Shown: in pieces, positions 33,118 to 45,250 of the stretch
Layout of the letters: every line of letters begins with the position of its first letter
Position numbering within the stretch: the stretch's first letter is position 1
Origin: Herpetospermum pedunculosum
Taxonomy: Eukaryota > Streptophyta > Magnoliopsida > Cucurbitales > Cucurbitaceae
Length of the DNA stretch: 64,000 bases
Direction: 5' to 3'
NCBI GenBank assembly: GCA_028017165.1
Contig: CM051531.1
Coordinates: forward strand, 47,245,893-47,309,892
Translations under genes and position numbers: made by a program
Notes under the pieces: model-generated
What the model was told of the DNA's origin: nothing
The model's database searches: none
Seen by the model: only the letters and a program-made list of their open reading frames with translations

Positions 33118-33927
33118 TAGTCTATGTTTGTAAATTAGGGTTTAAGCTAAAATTTCATCACTTAATTCACAAAGAATACCTTATTGGCTAAAACATAATT
33201 AGGTAGATATATGTGAGAATTAGTTTAGATCTAAGTGGAAAATGTGTCTTACTTCAAGTTGTCAGTGTGCTTAAATCTAGCTAGTACATGTAATAATGCA
33301 AATATTGTTAAAATGTTAAATCAGTGCAAGTGTGTTTACATCAATCAGAAACGAAGAGTTTCAAATCAATTAGAGAATTAATTTGGTTAGAGACAGAGAA
33401 ATTATGAGTTCAATTAATCCAACACTTTCTAAAATAGATTCAAAAGTGCAGCCAATCCATCCAAATTATTCAAGACAAAATGAATAATATATATCAAAAT
33501 ATTATATATGAAGAAGGGTCGTTTTTTATTTTGATATTCTCCAAGATTATGAATAAGAATTATAATGTACTAAAAAAAAAAAGAATAAGAATTATATTAT
33601 AAATAAAATTCAGTCTCAAGTCCTAACCATTTCACATTCTATTCATAAATTTACGCAAAAGTCATATGTGCATGAAGAAAAATTAGTAGATAGACTATGA
33701 GTAAATACACAAACAAAAAAACATTCTTTCATTAAATTCAACTCGACCGATTTCATTACCTTAAACAACATACGCAGATCATAGTCAAACATAGATTCTC
33801 AAAAGATATTGAAGGAAAAAAAAAAAAAAAAAAAACAAATATTTCTACAAAGCACAATCTTTTTGTATAAAATAGAGAGAGAGAAGAGCACAAACTACCA
33901 TTTTTTTCTCAGTTCTTCAACTATACC
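33118..33927. other. AT-rich spacer
   Basis: No ORF of note, a run of 20 A near 33815-33834, and no recognised repeat. Confidence 0.5.
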
Positions 33928-34023
33928 ATGCAGGATCAGAAAGTGATCTTTTTGAGTGTTGATCAACTTTTGGAGAGGCTGAAGAGAGCTAGTCGAGTGC
34001 CTGGATATTTTTGTTATGAGTAA
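33928..34023 (+). CDS. Short hypothetical ORF or terminal exon, 31 codons
   Basis: ATG to TAA gives MQDQKVIFLSVDQLLERLKR and ASRVPGYFCYE. The composition, with a leucine/arginine amphipathic helix (VDQLLERLKRAS), is unlike the surrounding low-complexity sequence. A CATTTTTTTCTCAG just upstream is a good splice acceptor, so it could be the last exon of a gene whose other exons I cannot find. It is convergent with the Dof gene, 480 bp from its stop codon. Function unknown; chance remains possible for so short a frame. Confidence 0.3.
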   Translation: MQDQKVIFLSVDQLLERLKRASRVPGYFCYE

Positions 34024-34050
34024 TTTCTATAAAGCCTAAGTAAATCATAA

Positions 34051-34333
34051 GACCCCGTTTGATAATCATTTTACTTTTTCGTTTTCGGTTTTTGAAAATT
34101 AGGTTGGTTTCCTCGCATTTTTTCACGTTCTTTTAAAACACATTTAACTTCTAGCCCAAATTTCAAAAACAAAATTAACAAAATAAAGTTTTTAAAAACT
34201 ACTTATTTTTTTTTAGAAGAACGTTTTTAACAAGTACGTAATAAAGTAAGAAAACTATAGGTAAAAGTAGTGTTTATAAGCTTAATTTTCAATTACGAAA
34301 ACAAAAAAAACAAAAGGATTATCAAACATGGCC
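34051..34333. mobile_element. Tourist/Harbinger-type MITE downstream of the Dof gene
   Basis: 283 bp bounded by TAA at 34048-34050 and 34334-34336. The terminal repeats are GACCCCGTTTGATAATC on the left and, reverse-complemented, GGCCATGTTTGATAATC on the right. The interior is AT-rich and without coding. The 3-bp TAA duplication favours PIF/Harbinger descent. Confidence 0.8.
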
Positions 34334-34505
34334 TAAAAGATTTAACTGATCAAGTGATGATGACTTTAGTTTCTGTTATTACTTGAACCTAACAAATTTA
34401 GGTTAAATGATCACTTGAACACTTAAATCTTAGTAAGTTGATATAAATGAAACTTACTACAAAGCTGTGAGAGGCGCCATTTTGAAAGATGATCAATTGG
34501 GTCTT

Positions 34506-35671
34506 TTAATGATTGAAGTCGCAAGAAATATGGCCACTTGAAGAAGAACTGATAGCTGATAGATCTGTCCAAACATTTCCATTGCTCCAAAATTGATTGT
34601 TATCCGAATTGTTAAGACCCAAATTTGATGATTTCAACAAATTCAGCACTTGGGTTTCTTCAATCTTCACTGGAGGCAATTGGGTTGCCCTTGAATTTGG
34701 TGTTAGGATTGAATTTGTTGTGTTGTTTCCGCCTTCGCCAATTTGAAACGGGTACAACCCCGCCGGAGTTTCTAGGCCACCGGAGAGAGGAAAGTTCTGG
34801 GAATTGCGCCACGGATGATTCAGAAGGCTGCCGTTCCCGATATCCCCCGGTTGAGCCGGGATCTCGTTGAAGTTCAACCCTAAATTCCCCGACCCGTATC
34901 GAGAAAAATTATTCAATGAAGCCATGAATGAAAGGTGGGGATGTTGAGGCTGTAAATGACCAATGATATTCTCAGCACTGCTGTGCAAGGGAATTGTAGT
35001 GGTGGGTGAGTTTGAATTGTTATTGTTATTCAGCGCCTGAGTTTCATTCCTGGCCGCCGGAGACTTCGAGCGTCTACTAGTTTTGTTCTTCTTATTCCGA
35101 CGACAACCGCCCCCGACCGGGACGCTGCGAAGGGCGCCACCGCGAGTCCAGTATCGACGGCAGGTCTTGCAGAAGTGGCGAGGCTGAGAGAGGCTATAGT
35201 TATTAAAGTAACAAAACTTCGTGTTGGAAGAATCACATCGAGGACACTTGAGTGCCGTCTCCGGTTGCGGTACGTTGGCCATCCGAGCTCGGTCCGCCAT
35301 CGAACCCCGCCGGATCGATCCAACTCCACCGCCACCGACATGAGGCGGCGGCAGCGATGCAGATGGTAGTTGTTGTTGAGTTGGCAGTGAGAGAAACTGC
35401 TGCTGCTGAGGAGATCCATTATTGCTTATTTGATGATGGTGATGATTTGATTGCTGCAAAACCAAAAAAGAAAAAGAAAAAGAAAAAAACCCAATTAAGA
35501 AAATTGGTGAGATATATGAGGGATATTCAAGGGGAGATTACAAAAGAGAAGAATAGAGAATAATTCTTTGTATAAGTGAAGAACAAGATGGAGTGAAGAA
35601 GAAGAAAAAACCCTTACCAGATGCCAATTGGGAGGAGGATCTAAATAGACTGGAACAGAAGAGAAATCCAT
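34506..35671 (-). CDS. DOF5.1-like: Dof zinc-finger transcription factor (DOF2.4/DOF5.1-like), two exons
   Basis: Exon 1 (35671-35618) encodes MDFSSVPVYLDPPPNWHL and ends at a GTAAGG donor. Exon 2 (35453-34506) follows TTTTGCAG and is in phase 0. The product is 333 residues. The single Dof domain covers about residues 85-142 of the spliced protein, with the C-X2-C-X21-C-X2-C cysteines at about 88, 91, 113 and 116 (CPRC, HFCKTC), followed by RRYWTRGGALRSVPVGGGCR and a basic tail (RRNKKNKTSRRSKS) that suits nuclear import. The domain binds AAAG-core DNA. Q/H-rich, P/G-rich and N/S-rich linkers surround it, as usual. The N-terminal FSSVPVYLDPPNW motif and first-intron position are typical of the DOF2.4/DOF5.1 group, which in Arabidopsis acts in vascular tissue; paralogue identity is inferred. 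An intron-less start at 35465 is possible but would lose that motif. This is the only intact host gene in the window. Confidence 0.95.
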
Positions 35672-36170
35672 GGAGGGATTGATCTTTTATCTTTTTATAA
35701 AGTAAAATTTGATGGGTCTTTAGGAAAAACCAAGGTGGAGAATCGCATGCACTTGGGGAATACCAGAGGCGAAAGAGAAAAGAAAAGAAAAGAAAAGGCA
35801 AAGAAAGAAAGAAAGGGGAAAAGAGAACCCAACACTAAAGAAAGATGATGAAGAGAAGAGAAGAGAAGAGAAGAGGAGAGAATTAAAGCTATGGTGTGGA
35901 AGCTTTTGTTTAACTTTGCTTTCTTATTCCCTTCATTCTCTTCCTTATCTTTTTGTTTTATTATATTTTTAGGGTTTTAGTGGAGGAGCTTCCTTCGCTT
36001 ATAAGCTTCTATTCTTTTGAGCTGTGCACTGTGGCTATGAGGCTCAAAAGGGAGAAGGGGGAATATAGTGGCTCCCATCTCATGCATAATAATATTAATA
36101 CCACCTCAAGAGAGAGAAAGCTTTCTATTATTATTATTATACAACAATACTTACTTTTTGACCGACCGAC
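35672..36170 (-). promoter_or_regulatory. 5' leader and promoter region of the Dof gene
   Basis: On the coding strand the 210 bp upstream of the ATG are CT-rich (complement of the AGAAAAGAAAAG and GAGAAGAGAAG tracts at 35768-35880), typical of a plant 5' UTR. Several AAAG cores, the binding site of Dof proteins, lie in this tract. The transcription start is not determinable by eye. Confidence 0.45.
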
Positions 36171-36174
36171 AACC

Positions 36175-36480
36175 TATCACATATCGCATAACTCAACTGG
36201 TTTAAGGTCTTATTATATTCTCAATCACAAAGTTAGAAGTTCAAATCCTCACTCATGAACTTATCTTCGTGTTTGATTAGTAGATATCTTCTACTAATTA
36301 TTATTATGTTTTTTACAACTACACGAGAGAAATGCAAAAATAGGGAATAATTATTTTTTCTGTTTTTCTTGACCGCCAACCTGAACAAAGATCAACCGGA
36401 TAAGACAATATATTTTCGACACAAGGTTAAAGATTTAAATCTCTTTCTACATACTTCCTGACCCGTCAATACATATCTTC
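36175..36480 (+). mobile_element. Two decayed tRNA-derived SINE copies
   Basis: First copy: A box CATAACTCAACTGG (36186), B-like AGTTCAAATCC (36237) and a CTCACTCATGAAC end. Second copy, about 36370-36475: ACAAGGTTAAAGATTTAAATC in the B position and a similar order of phrases. No tails or duplications remain. Confidence 0.5.
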
Positions 36481-36544
36481 TACGGACTAGTATTACAAAA
36501 AAAAAAATTTGCAAAGAAAAATTTGGGCGATAATAATGTATTTA

Positions 36545-36800
36545 AATTTCTGCACAGTTGTTAGCACAGGAGTAGGATCATCAACCCTCACTCTAGGCTA
36601 TCTAGGTGTGTTACACGTTGCACCAAGTGGTTGTTTTATAAATTGTTTTAAAAGTCTGCACTAAGCAGGATCGAACCTCACTCTAAACTATACACGTTGC
36701 ACCAAGTGGTTGTTTGATAAATTGTTTTAAAAGTATGCACTAAGCAGGATCGAACCTCACTCTAAACTATCTAGGTGATGCGCCCACTCTATCAATTTTT
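36545..36800 (-). repeat. tRNA-like repeat units, minus strand (two and a half copies)
   Basis: Read on the minus strand, each unit has AACCACTTGGTGCAACG (A-box side) and GAGGTTCGATCCTGCTTAGT (B box). Copies lie near 36580-36690 and 36690-36800, with a partial one from 36545. It is the same unit as in the array at 46195-47085. Confidence 0.8.
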
Positions 36801-37590
36801 TAACAAGACTTGCAAATAATATTCATTATCATGTGTTTTGTTTTGTAATGTAAAAGAGAATTGCCAATATGTAGCCATTAGGGTTTTGGGGTGTGGGGTT
36901 CAGCAATACGTAATAAAAGACACATAATTGAGGGGCTTTGTGAATGACACTTGCTTGAAAACCCTTTACCTTTTACGACCAGATTAGTTTCTGAGAGCTT
37001 TATGTGGGACTCACATGGAAGCCAATATATTCAATTCAATTCAACACCAATTTAACCATTTCCATCCTTATTATTAACCCAAATAATAAACATTTCCATT
37101 TTATATACTTTTTCTTTTTTACATTGGTAGGTTATCTTTTTGGGTTGTTGTGTGGTTTCATGTGTACGTCAAAGTTAAAACACCACAGACAAACCAGAAA
37201 AAAATAGTACCTGATAAAGATTGATTTAAAGTTAAAGTCTTAATTAGGACTTCAATATTGGGACGACATATCATTTAATTTCTATATTTTTATAATAGTA
37301 TGATATTGTCTACGCTTTGAACATAAACCATCGAGTAAAATTATTTTTTGTTTCACCCAAATAAGTTTTATACCAATAAAGATGTGCTCTGCTATATTTA
37401 TGGTCTTAACGGAATTATTTTCTAAGTTATCAAATATAATACAAGATGTAACGATTACAAGATGGTAACATCTTTCACTATTCTTATACTATACTAATTA
37501 TTATTTTGGTAATCGAAATCAAGAGTAGATTTTAAATGGATGTTTTAGGATTAGGATAAAGTTGTAAAAGTTAAAGGTCCAAGATGAAAT
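36801..37590. other. Intergenic spacer
   Basis: AT-rich with no domain-bearing frame. The frame at 37004-37207 is low complexity. Confidence 0.5.
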
Positions 37591-39626
37591 TGATGGAGCG
37601 CATGTAGCGCAGCGGAAGCGAGTCGGATCATTGACACTCTAATTTCATCAATTTAGCAAAGCATGAAACAGACTCAAAACTAGGAAATAAAAGAAAAATT
37701 AGAACACATACCTCTTGTGTAGTTCTAAATTCTTCTATTCCGATGCTCAAATCTCCTTACGAACCCTTCGAAGCTTCTCTCGAACTCTTCGAGAACCCAC
37801 CTCCGGTAGTCCCGCTATCCTCGGGCCGAGCAACGGAGTGGTGGAACTCCTTTATAAGAGAAGAACTTTGGAAGAGATGGAGAAAATGGTCTATGTGATG
37901 ATGATAATTTGAAGAGAATTGTCACACAATCAAAGCTTCAAAATTTTCAAACATCATCAAACTCAAATCATTTGAACTTCATCCAATTTATAGGCCATCC
38001 ACATGCAACAAACCCTTTGCTTAGCATGACACCTCAAATTGGATCGATTTGAACATCATCCAATTTATAGGCCATCCACATGCAACAAACCCTTTGCTTA
38101 GCACATGACACCTCAAATTGTATGGATTAGTCCTTCAACCAAGTGTTCCACAATTGATGAGGTTATGCATGTCATTGGTGAATCACAATCCACTTCACAA
38201 CTTGGATAAACCCACTCAACTTGGATAAATCCACTCAACTTGTATAATTCCACTGGTAATATTTTGTCATTTTAAAATTAATTCATAATTAATTTTAATA
38301 AACAAAATAAATTTTAATTAACTAATTTTTTTAATTAATTAATATTATTATTTAATTCAATATCAAATATTAATTAAATAATAAGACTAATCTCGGTTTC
38401 TTAAACCGAATCATCACACATGAATCCTTATTCATGTTTTAGACCGATCTCATATTTAAATCATATTTAAATATGTCCATCATTCTTCCAAAAACGAATT
38501 TGAATAAATTTAAATTATTTTTCTCTCATATTGTTACACGACTTAATCCAAGCTAGCCAAGAGAACCTAAATGACCTACAGATCATGAGCTCCAACGATA
38601 CGTGATTAACCGGCCAAATTCTCTTTAGCCAAGCTAACCAACATTCGTTAACCCCCGGAGACTCCACTAAAGTCCAAGGGTTGCACTCTCCTTACCGTAG
38701 ATATATTTTTGTCCTCTTGATATAACCATCATTAGTAAGTCGATCCTTCACAGGTCGTTCGTAATTACAGCTGGGTCAAAATAATCGTTTTACCCCCGTA
38801 ATTACATCTTGTTCCTTAAGTCTCACTGATCCTCTAATGAACTATTGGTTTGTGGTCCAACCACCAAACCGATTGATATGTGATTTCATCACTATACCAA
38901 GTCCCTCTCGGGCCAATGAGAGGGTGGGATCCCTAGTTCAAGACCCAGAGTCAACACTTAAGGGAACAACCTCTCTAGTAATCCCTCAAGGCGGGTAGGA
39001 GTGAATTTCATCTCGCAGGACTATGTTCCCAACTACCTACCCGGTCTTATCCCTAAGATGATAGGCTTATTGAGTCGGCGATCTCGGGCCACTCTCACCC
39101 ATACAAGTCAAAGGATAAGCCCGAATAAACAGAAGTTCATAGCTAGCGTGCTCAGTATTCAGATCGAGTTACCTAGGTCATCATATGAAAAAGCCGGTCT
39201 TTACAGTAAACGGAGTTATAAAGAAAGAGCGACTTGTTTCGCGGTTCAGTCTTATGCAAACTCATTGCACATGACGCCCCCACTCGCATGTCTCCACATG
39301 AACGATTTCAAATTACATCGTTTTTACTATGCAAAGAGGGCCGCGTCCAATAGTGTCCCCAGGATAAGGTACCCAGCCTTATCCTTATACTATAGATCGT
39401 TCTGGCTATTACTTGAACTTGATCCACAATCATGTCACACATGAAGTTCAAGTATACAACCTATAGCCATGGGTTCTTTGTGTTATTGGAGTTAGGTTAA
39501 AAGTAAAAACACAATTCACTTTATTCAATAACAACTTTACTGAATAAATCTCAATAACAACTTTATTGCAAAATAGAATATACATTCAGTTTACAAACTA
39601 CGAGTTTTAGGACATAAAACCCAACA
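37591..39626 (-). mobile_element. Solo-LTR-like or LARD-type retroelement, about 2 kb, minus strand
   Basis: On the minus strand it begins TGTTGGGTTTTATGTCC (39626) and ends GCGCTCCATCA (37591), the TG...CA form of LTRs. Flanking pentamers GAAAT and TAAAT agree at four of five positions. It is GC-richer than its surroundings and has no gag or pol. The open frame at 39001-39444 is without domain and does not follow the LTR orientation. A long LTR left by recombination is my preferred reading; an independent non-coding element is the alternative. Confidence 0.6.
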
Positions 39627-41890
39627 TAAATATGATTTATCCCTACCTGTTCCTTTTGTGTGCTGAGGGATTATCAAACCTTCTCCGAAAAGTTGGGTCT
39701 AATAACATATATGCTCTCCCACGTATTAACATTGCTCGAACTGCACCTCTTATTGCTTACTTATTTTTTTCCAAATGCAATTTTCTTTTCCTTAAAGAGT
39801 TTAAGGAGAGGTTCAAATGATTCTAGAGGTTTGTGAGAGAGCGTCTGGCTAAGTGGTAAATTTTGATAAATCGACAATTTCCTTTGGTAGACAAACTCCT
39901 GAGACGTTAATGACGAACTTGACTAGTGTTATCCAGATTCAAATTGTTGATGATCATGAAAAGTATCTGGGGGTACGTACCCACTTGTCTCGGTAAAAAT
40001 AAAAAAAGTTTTCCTTAGCTTATTGTATCTCAAAGAAAATGTTTCTAAGGCTTTGCAGGGGTGGAAAGGGGCGTATGTTTTCTAAAGCAGAGAAAAAAGC
40101 GTTAATCAAAGCAGTTGCACAAGTCATTTCTACTTATACCCTCCGTTGTTTCAAGATCCCTCCTGGTAACCTGCAATGAATTGAATAGATTGATGGCAAA
40201 CTATAGGTGGAGAAGTTCAGAGAAAGGTAATAAAATGCATTGGGTTAGTTGAAGAAAGATGACAACCCCCAAAGAGAGGGGAGGTATGGGGTTCAAGGAC
40301 ATCCATTTGTTTAACCAGGCCCCGTTGGCTAAACAAAACATGACGTATCTTGTACCGGTCAGACTCTCTGCTCGCTCAAACTCTAAAAGCAAAATATTTC
40401 CCAACAACAACGTTCTTTTCTGCTGCTATGGGTACGCATCCCTCTTACACGTGGAGAGGCATCCTTTGGGGGCGGGATCTGGCAGTCAGAGGGGGACGTT
40501 GGCGCGTGCGTGGGTAATGGTCAGTCTATCGATGTGTATGTGGATCAATGAGACCAATTTTTAAATCATCTCCCCCTAGACCTTTGACAAATACAACTGT
40601 TGGTGATCTTTTGGTGGGAAAGACATTATGGGACGATAGGGAGAAAGTCACAAATATTTTTCTTCCTGAGGATGCAGAAGTCACATCCTTCGCATTCCTA
40701 TTTTCTTTCCTTATCAACATGATCCATTTTTCTGGCACTATGACAGACGAAGTGTGTACTCTATCAAAAGATGGTACAAACTTGCTCTTTCGGCAGCCTA
40801 GTAAAGGGTATTCACCTTCCACACGAGTCAACAATCTTGTTAAATGTGGAAAACCCCTTTAAGGACTGGACATACCACCGAAGATAAATATTTTTATGTG
40901 GAGAACGTGCGTAAATGCCTTATCGACCCGTACAAACCTTTTCTATCGAGGCATAACGCAAATCTCAAGCTGCCCTTCATGTCAGCCCGACCCCGAATAA
41001 TCTGGCATCCATGTTTTATGGAATTGCAAGAAAAATAGGCTTATTTGGAAGATTTGGCATCTTATATCCAAGTTTTTATTAAATAATTGCATTAATGTTG
41101 CCTCTTTGTTTTACAAGGCTACTCAGGTTCTCGACACATTGGAGCTTCGTGTCTTTGTCATATCTTCACATCCTCGGTCTGACATAAGCGTAACAGGCTG
41201 GTCTTTCGGGATGCTCAAACAAGGGTGATGGATCTAGTTAGGTGGGCTCATGAACTGGTGGCAGAACTGGACAGAGGACTAGAGTGACGGTTATCGACAC
41301 CTTTTTATAGCCCTTCTGGTGCTATTTAAGACGGACCGCAACACCCTTACCATGGAGCGATCACTATACCTGATGACCGTCGCTGATGCCTTTTCCTACC
41401 GCCGCAATCCTTTAAGTTGAACTCAGATGCAATTGTTATTGAAACTTTGGTAGGTCTGGATTCAATCGTTAGAAACTTAGCTGACCAAACCATGCTTGTT
41501 GTGACTGTTTTTCATGATATGAACAGGTCAATCGAGCTGGCTGAAAGTGATTGCTCAATTTGATGGTTGTTCTAAAGCCATCGAAGTGGATCTCTACCCT
41601 TATGGGTTGAGGTCGACTCCTTGACTCTTTGGAAGTTACTTGCTGGGAAAGACCGATTTTCAAATGAAACTCAAGCCTTTGTTGATGACATTCGATCACA
41701 TTACCGCAATTGTTTCATCTCAGGCTTCCTCATCGTTAATTAGGAAGTGCAATTTTTCTGCTCACACTTTGGCTCGCTACAAGCATTTTGAGATTTTGGT
41801 TGAAGAACACTCACCATAGGTGGCTACGACATGCAGTCGAGACTCCTTCCCTCCTTCATTTTCCTTGCTTTGTTATGTTTTCGTGTACTA
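39627..41890 (+). pseudogene. Decayed LINE: RT end, zinc-binding region, RNase H
   Basis: It starts within the reverse transcriptase, with PYLFLLCAEGLSNLLRK and a weak -FFSKCNFLF where the catalytic YADD-type motif is expected (the two Asp are lost). YLGVR and KGRMFSKAEKKALIKAV follow in other frames, then a zinc-binding remnant near 40980, and RNase H-like pieces to about 41820 (HTLARYKHFEILVEEH). It has many stops and frameshifts. The left edge coincides with the LTR-like element, so the 5' part was lost or displaced there. Confidence 0.72.
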
Positions 41891-42019
41891 AAAAAAAATG
41901 ATTATTATTAAAAATTTATAAATCAAATTTATGATATTCTAAAATTTCAAGGAACAAAATATATAACAATAAAAAAGTAAAGAAAAAAAGAATAGGAGAC
42001 CAAAACTTAGAATAGATTA

Positions 42020-42412
42020 TGTTGTAATTTGCATGCACTCCCGATTGGGTTGGAGGTTCGATCTCCCATCCCCACAATTGTTGTGCTAAAAAATATATAT
42101 TTTCACAATCTTTTTCACTTTAGGCCAATAATCCAACTTGAATAATTTCAAGGTTTAAAAAAAACAAACGACTTATAAGTTTAAATTGGTGTGACAAAAT
42201 AAAAGAGAATAGTCTTTTCAAATAATAATAATAATAATAATTCCTGGGTCAGTTGCCCTGTCATATGAAAGAAAATAATATATATATATATATATAATAA
42301 ACTATTATATATTATTTGTCAACATAAGAATCCATAAATAATATGTACACTCTACCAAAAAGTCAAAGGTTCGAATCATCACCCCGCATATTGTTGAACT
42401 TGAAAAAAAGCT
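42020..42412 (+). mobile_element. Two decayed SINE tails
   Basis: B boxes GGAGGTTCGATCTCCCATCC (near 42052) and AAAGGTTCGAATCATC (near 42363) are each followed by CCCCACAATTGTTG or CCCCGCATATTGTTG and an A-rich end, as in the other SINEs here. The A boxes are too worn to call. A (TA)n run lies between them at 42278-42296. Confidence 0.5.
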
Positions 42413-43160
42413 ATTATATTTTAAAAAATTGGATATCCAAAAGAATAAATATACATGTTTTCAAATGTTACATTTAGTGGTGATTTAATATTTATAGTGT
42501 CACATCGGAAAAAAAATATTTGTACAAAGATTTTAAGTATCGATGTCGATGAAAATATCAATAAAATGATGATATCGATGAACTATACGTGGACTATACG
42601 CCTGGTAAAATACTGACTTAAGCCAACATTGAAACTAAAAAAGAGAGATGTGTCTAAAGCGACATGCAAGCAAACTGTGCCCGCTAAGAGAAAAGGAGAG
42701 ATGTTCGAAATTCCTATCACAACCAAGCCGCCCCCACCCATCTCTAAAACTCTAGCAATATTATAAATATAAAAATTAAAAAATATATATTCAAATTAAC
42801 AAATAAGCATGGTGCCCTTTAGATTGCTTATTATTAATATTAGGTCCACACATTATATATATTTTAATTCTAATTTTATTATATTTCGTCAATTTTAGTG
42901 TGATAAGAAGGAAATGTCGATTTACCTCTCATTTCAATATTAAATTCATAGACATATTGAAATGTCGATAGAAATTTATTGAATTCATAGACATATTGAA
43001 ATGTCGATAGAAATTTAAAACACTGGTTCAAACCCTTACAATGTTATTAATTTTTTTCCAATTGATATTATTGTTCACCGTATCTCATTTTCAAATCATA
43101 AAAATAAATAATAATAAGACACGTCAAACCTCCCCCGACCTTCCTCTAATAGAGGTTCTG
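42413..43160. other. Repeat-like spacer with TCGATA phrases
   Basis: Repeated ATATCGATGA and ATGTCGATAGAAATTT phrases. A 36-bp unit containing ATAGACATATTGAAATGTCG is duplicated head to tail at about 42945-43020. No gene. Confidence 0.5.
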
Positions 43161-43169
43161 AACTCCTTC

Positions 43170-43850
43170 ATTTGACTCATTTCAAAGGACAAACTCTTCA
43201 ACACTTCATCAGCTAGGAGTGACCTTTTTCGATTTGTATCCGAGCCAAATCAGCTCCTTTTAGAAACAAGGCTTAGAAATATATGGAAATCGATGATTCC
43301 CTAAAAAAATGCAAATTCTTCTTATGGTATGTTCTATAGGGAAGCATCAACACATCGGATAGGATTAAAAAATGTTTCCACAATGCCTCTCTCCAGTCTA
43401 ATTGGTGCTCTCTTTCCCAATCGAAGCTTGGAGGATATTGATCACATTTTTACTAACTGCAGCTTCATACAGGCAATTTGGAATATCCTCCGTCCTTATA
43501 TTCTTATATTCGTGTGACACATTTTGACAAAGCAAAAGCCATTTGTCACTTTACTTTGAGCTTTAACCGAGCTTCTCAGAAGAATATCTTCCTCCCTAAC
43601 ATTCTGGTGGCCTCCATCTGATGTGTTTGGAAAGAAAGAAGCAACATAATTTTGAATAATTTTGCTCGTAGCTCGCAATCAATTTGAGACGATATTATTG
43701 TTTATCCGGCCTCTTGATCCAAAAAATTCCATCTTTTTGTAGCTATGAAATCTCTATTATCGCTCTAAATTGAAAGACTTTTATGTAGTTGGTTTTGACA
43801 TTTTGTATGACATATTAATAAAGTATTATTTAAAAAAAAAAAAAAAAATC
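43170..43850 (+). pseudogene. LINE 3' end with zinc-binding domain and A tail
   Basis: Frame 43329-43517 reads GALFPNRSLEDIDHIFTNCS and FIQAIWNILRP, matching the zf-RVT region (E-IDHIF--C). It continues after stops as ICVWKERSNIILNNFARS. An AATAAAGTATTATTT precedes a run of 16 A ending near 43848. Confidence 0.75.
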
Positions 43851-44703
43851 TGATTTATGTTTCACATTGTAGGATTTGAATATTTTTTTTCCTTAGATTT
43901 TGAAGCATTGGTTGGGTCATATTTACTTAAATCTTTGAGAAAATTGCATTTTTTTTTTTCACTTTTAAGATTATTGTAGTTAGAGATGCTTACAAATAAA
44001 ATCAAGAAAAAGCCAAATGCATTCAAACATAATTATGCCATCTTTATTATTAACCTCTTTTTTGGTAGCTTTTTCACTATCAAGCATACGAGACTTTGGT
44101 CTCTTTTTAACTTTAATGCTACAATCATATTACTTTAGAAGACTTTTTGACTGATATATGTCTTTGTTGTTTGTTTTATTATCCTTCCTATCATAACTCT
44201 TTTCACTATTAAATTAAATAATCTAACTTTTTTTAGACTGAGACTTCAAATGAAAATTAGACCATCTCTTCATAAAGATATATTGGTGAAATTCTTTGTA
44301 TATAGTTTGATAGGAGGCCTTTTGAAGTGGAAAAAAAAAATGGTGTCTTTTCTTCATTATGAAGCAACCATTCAAAAAGAAATGTTTTGGAATGCTTTTA
44401 GTAACGGAAGATATGTGGAAGTGTTTTACACAACCCTTCCTAAACTATGAAAAAAGTTTTAAAAATACTCCAGAATTATGAAAAATATTTCAAAAATACC
44501 CTAAACGTTAACAACACACAAAATTCTGATGTAGCCGGTTAAATTCTAACTTGTACTTATATGACATGGAACAAAAGAAAATGTGGATGTCTGAAGTGTT
44601 AAGAAAATCATGAAAACGTAGACATCTGATATATTCTCCAATGATTTTACCCTAGTTTTGTTCTATAACCTGAATCGATAAAATAAGATATTTTCATGAT
44701 TTT
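43851..44703. other. Intergenic spacer
   Basis: AT-rich. The ORF at 44250-44450 has no domain. 44430-44560 has phrases (CAAAAATACYCT, AAAAATATTTCAAAAATA) that recur near 56660-56780, perhaps one more dispersed repeat. Confidence 0.45.
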
Positions 44704-45250
44704 TTACCTGAGCAGCTTGGAAGGAGTAGATCTGGGCGACGACAGCGGGCGAAGGGAGTGGCGGTTCTGATCTGGAGGGAGCAACGACAAGCGGAAGTGG
44801 AAGGTGGTAGATCTGAATGACGACAAGTGCGGCGGTGGTAGGTGGTGGTGACCGTAGGTGGCGGCGATGAAAAGTGGCTGATTCGGAGCAGCGGCGAGCG
44901 ACAGAAGGTGGCTGAACGACGACAGGCGGAGGTGGCTTAGTTGGAGCGACGAAGGAAAGAGGGAGGAGAGATGAACAAAATCACATATGAACGAAATTGG
45001 GCGGCGACAGCGGTAGCGCGATGGCGCCCTAAAGTTTAAAATGATTTGTTTTCCTAGAATTTCAGACGAAGCTCTGATACCATATTGAGAATAAAACTGA
45101 ATTATTATTTTACCATAGGTAAGAAAGAGTATTACATGAGTATTTATATCAATCTTCACCAAACAAATAAAGAAGTAATAAACTCAAATAATGGTAGAAT
45201 AATATCATGACAAAATAAGGAAGGAATAATGTCAATTATAAGATTATAAT
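44704..45250 (-). mobile_element. Truncated Ty1/copia 5' end: LTR edge, primer-binding site and leader
   Basis: On the minus strand TGGTATCAGAGC (45082-45071) is the initiator-Met tRNA primer-binding site of plant copia elements, directly after ATTCTCAATA, the LTR end. The LTR reaches to about 45245. After it comes a GC-rich leader (45060-44704) in which an open frame of 152 codons looks like chance. No gag or pol follows, so the element is cut at 44700. Confidence 0.65.

Noticed and set aside
35030..35563. Minus-frame 35419-35030 and plus frames 35175-35369 and 35252-35563
   Set aside because: Alternative frames of the Dof exon and intron.
39001..39444. 147-codon plus-strand frame in the LTR-like unit
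   Set aside because: Antisense to the LTR orientation, without domain.
44704..45162. 152-codon minus-strand frame
   Set aside because: Covers an LTR edge, a tRNA primer-binding site and a GC-rich leader, so it is not a protein gene.
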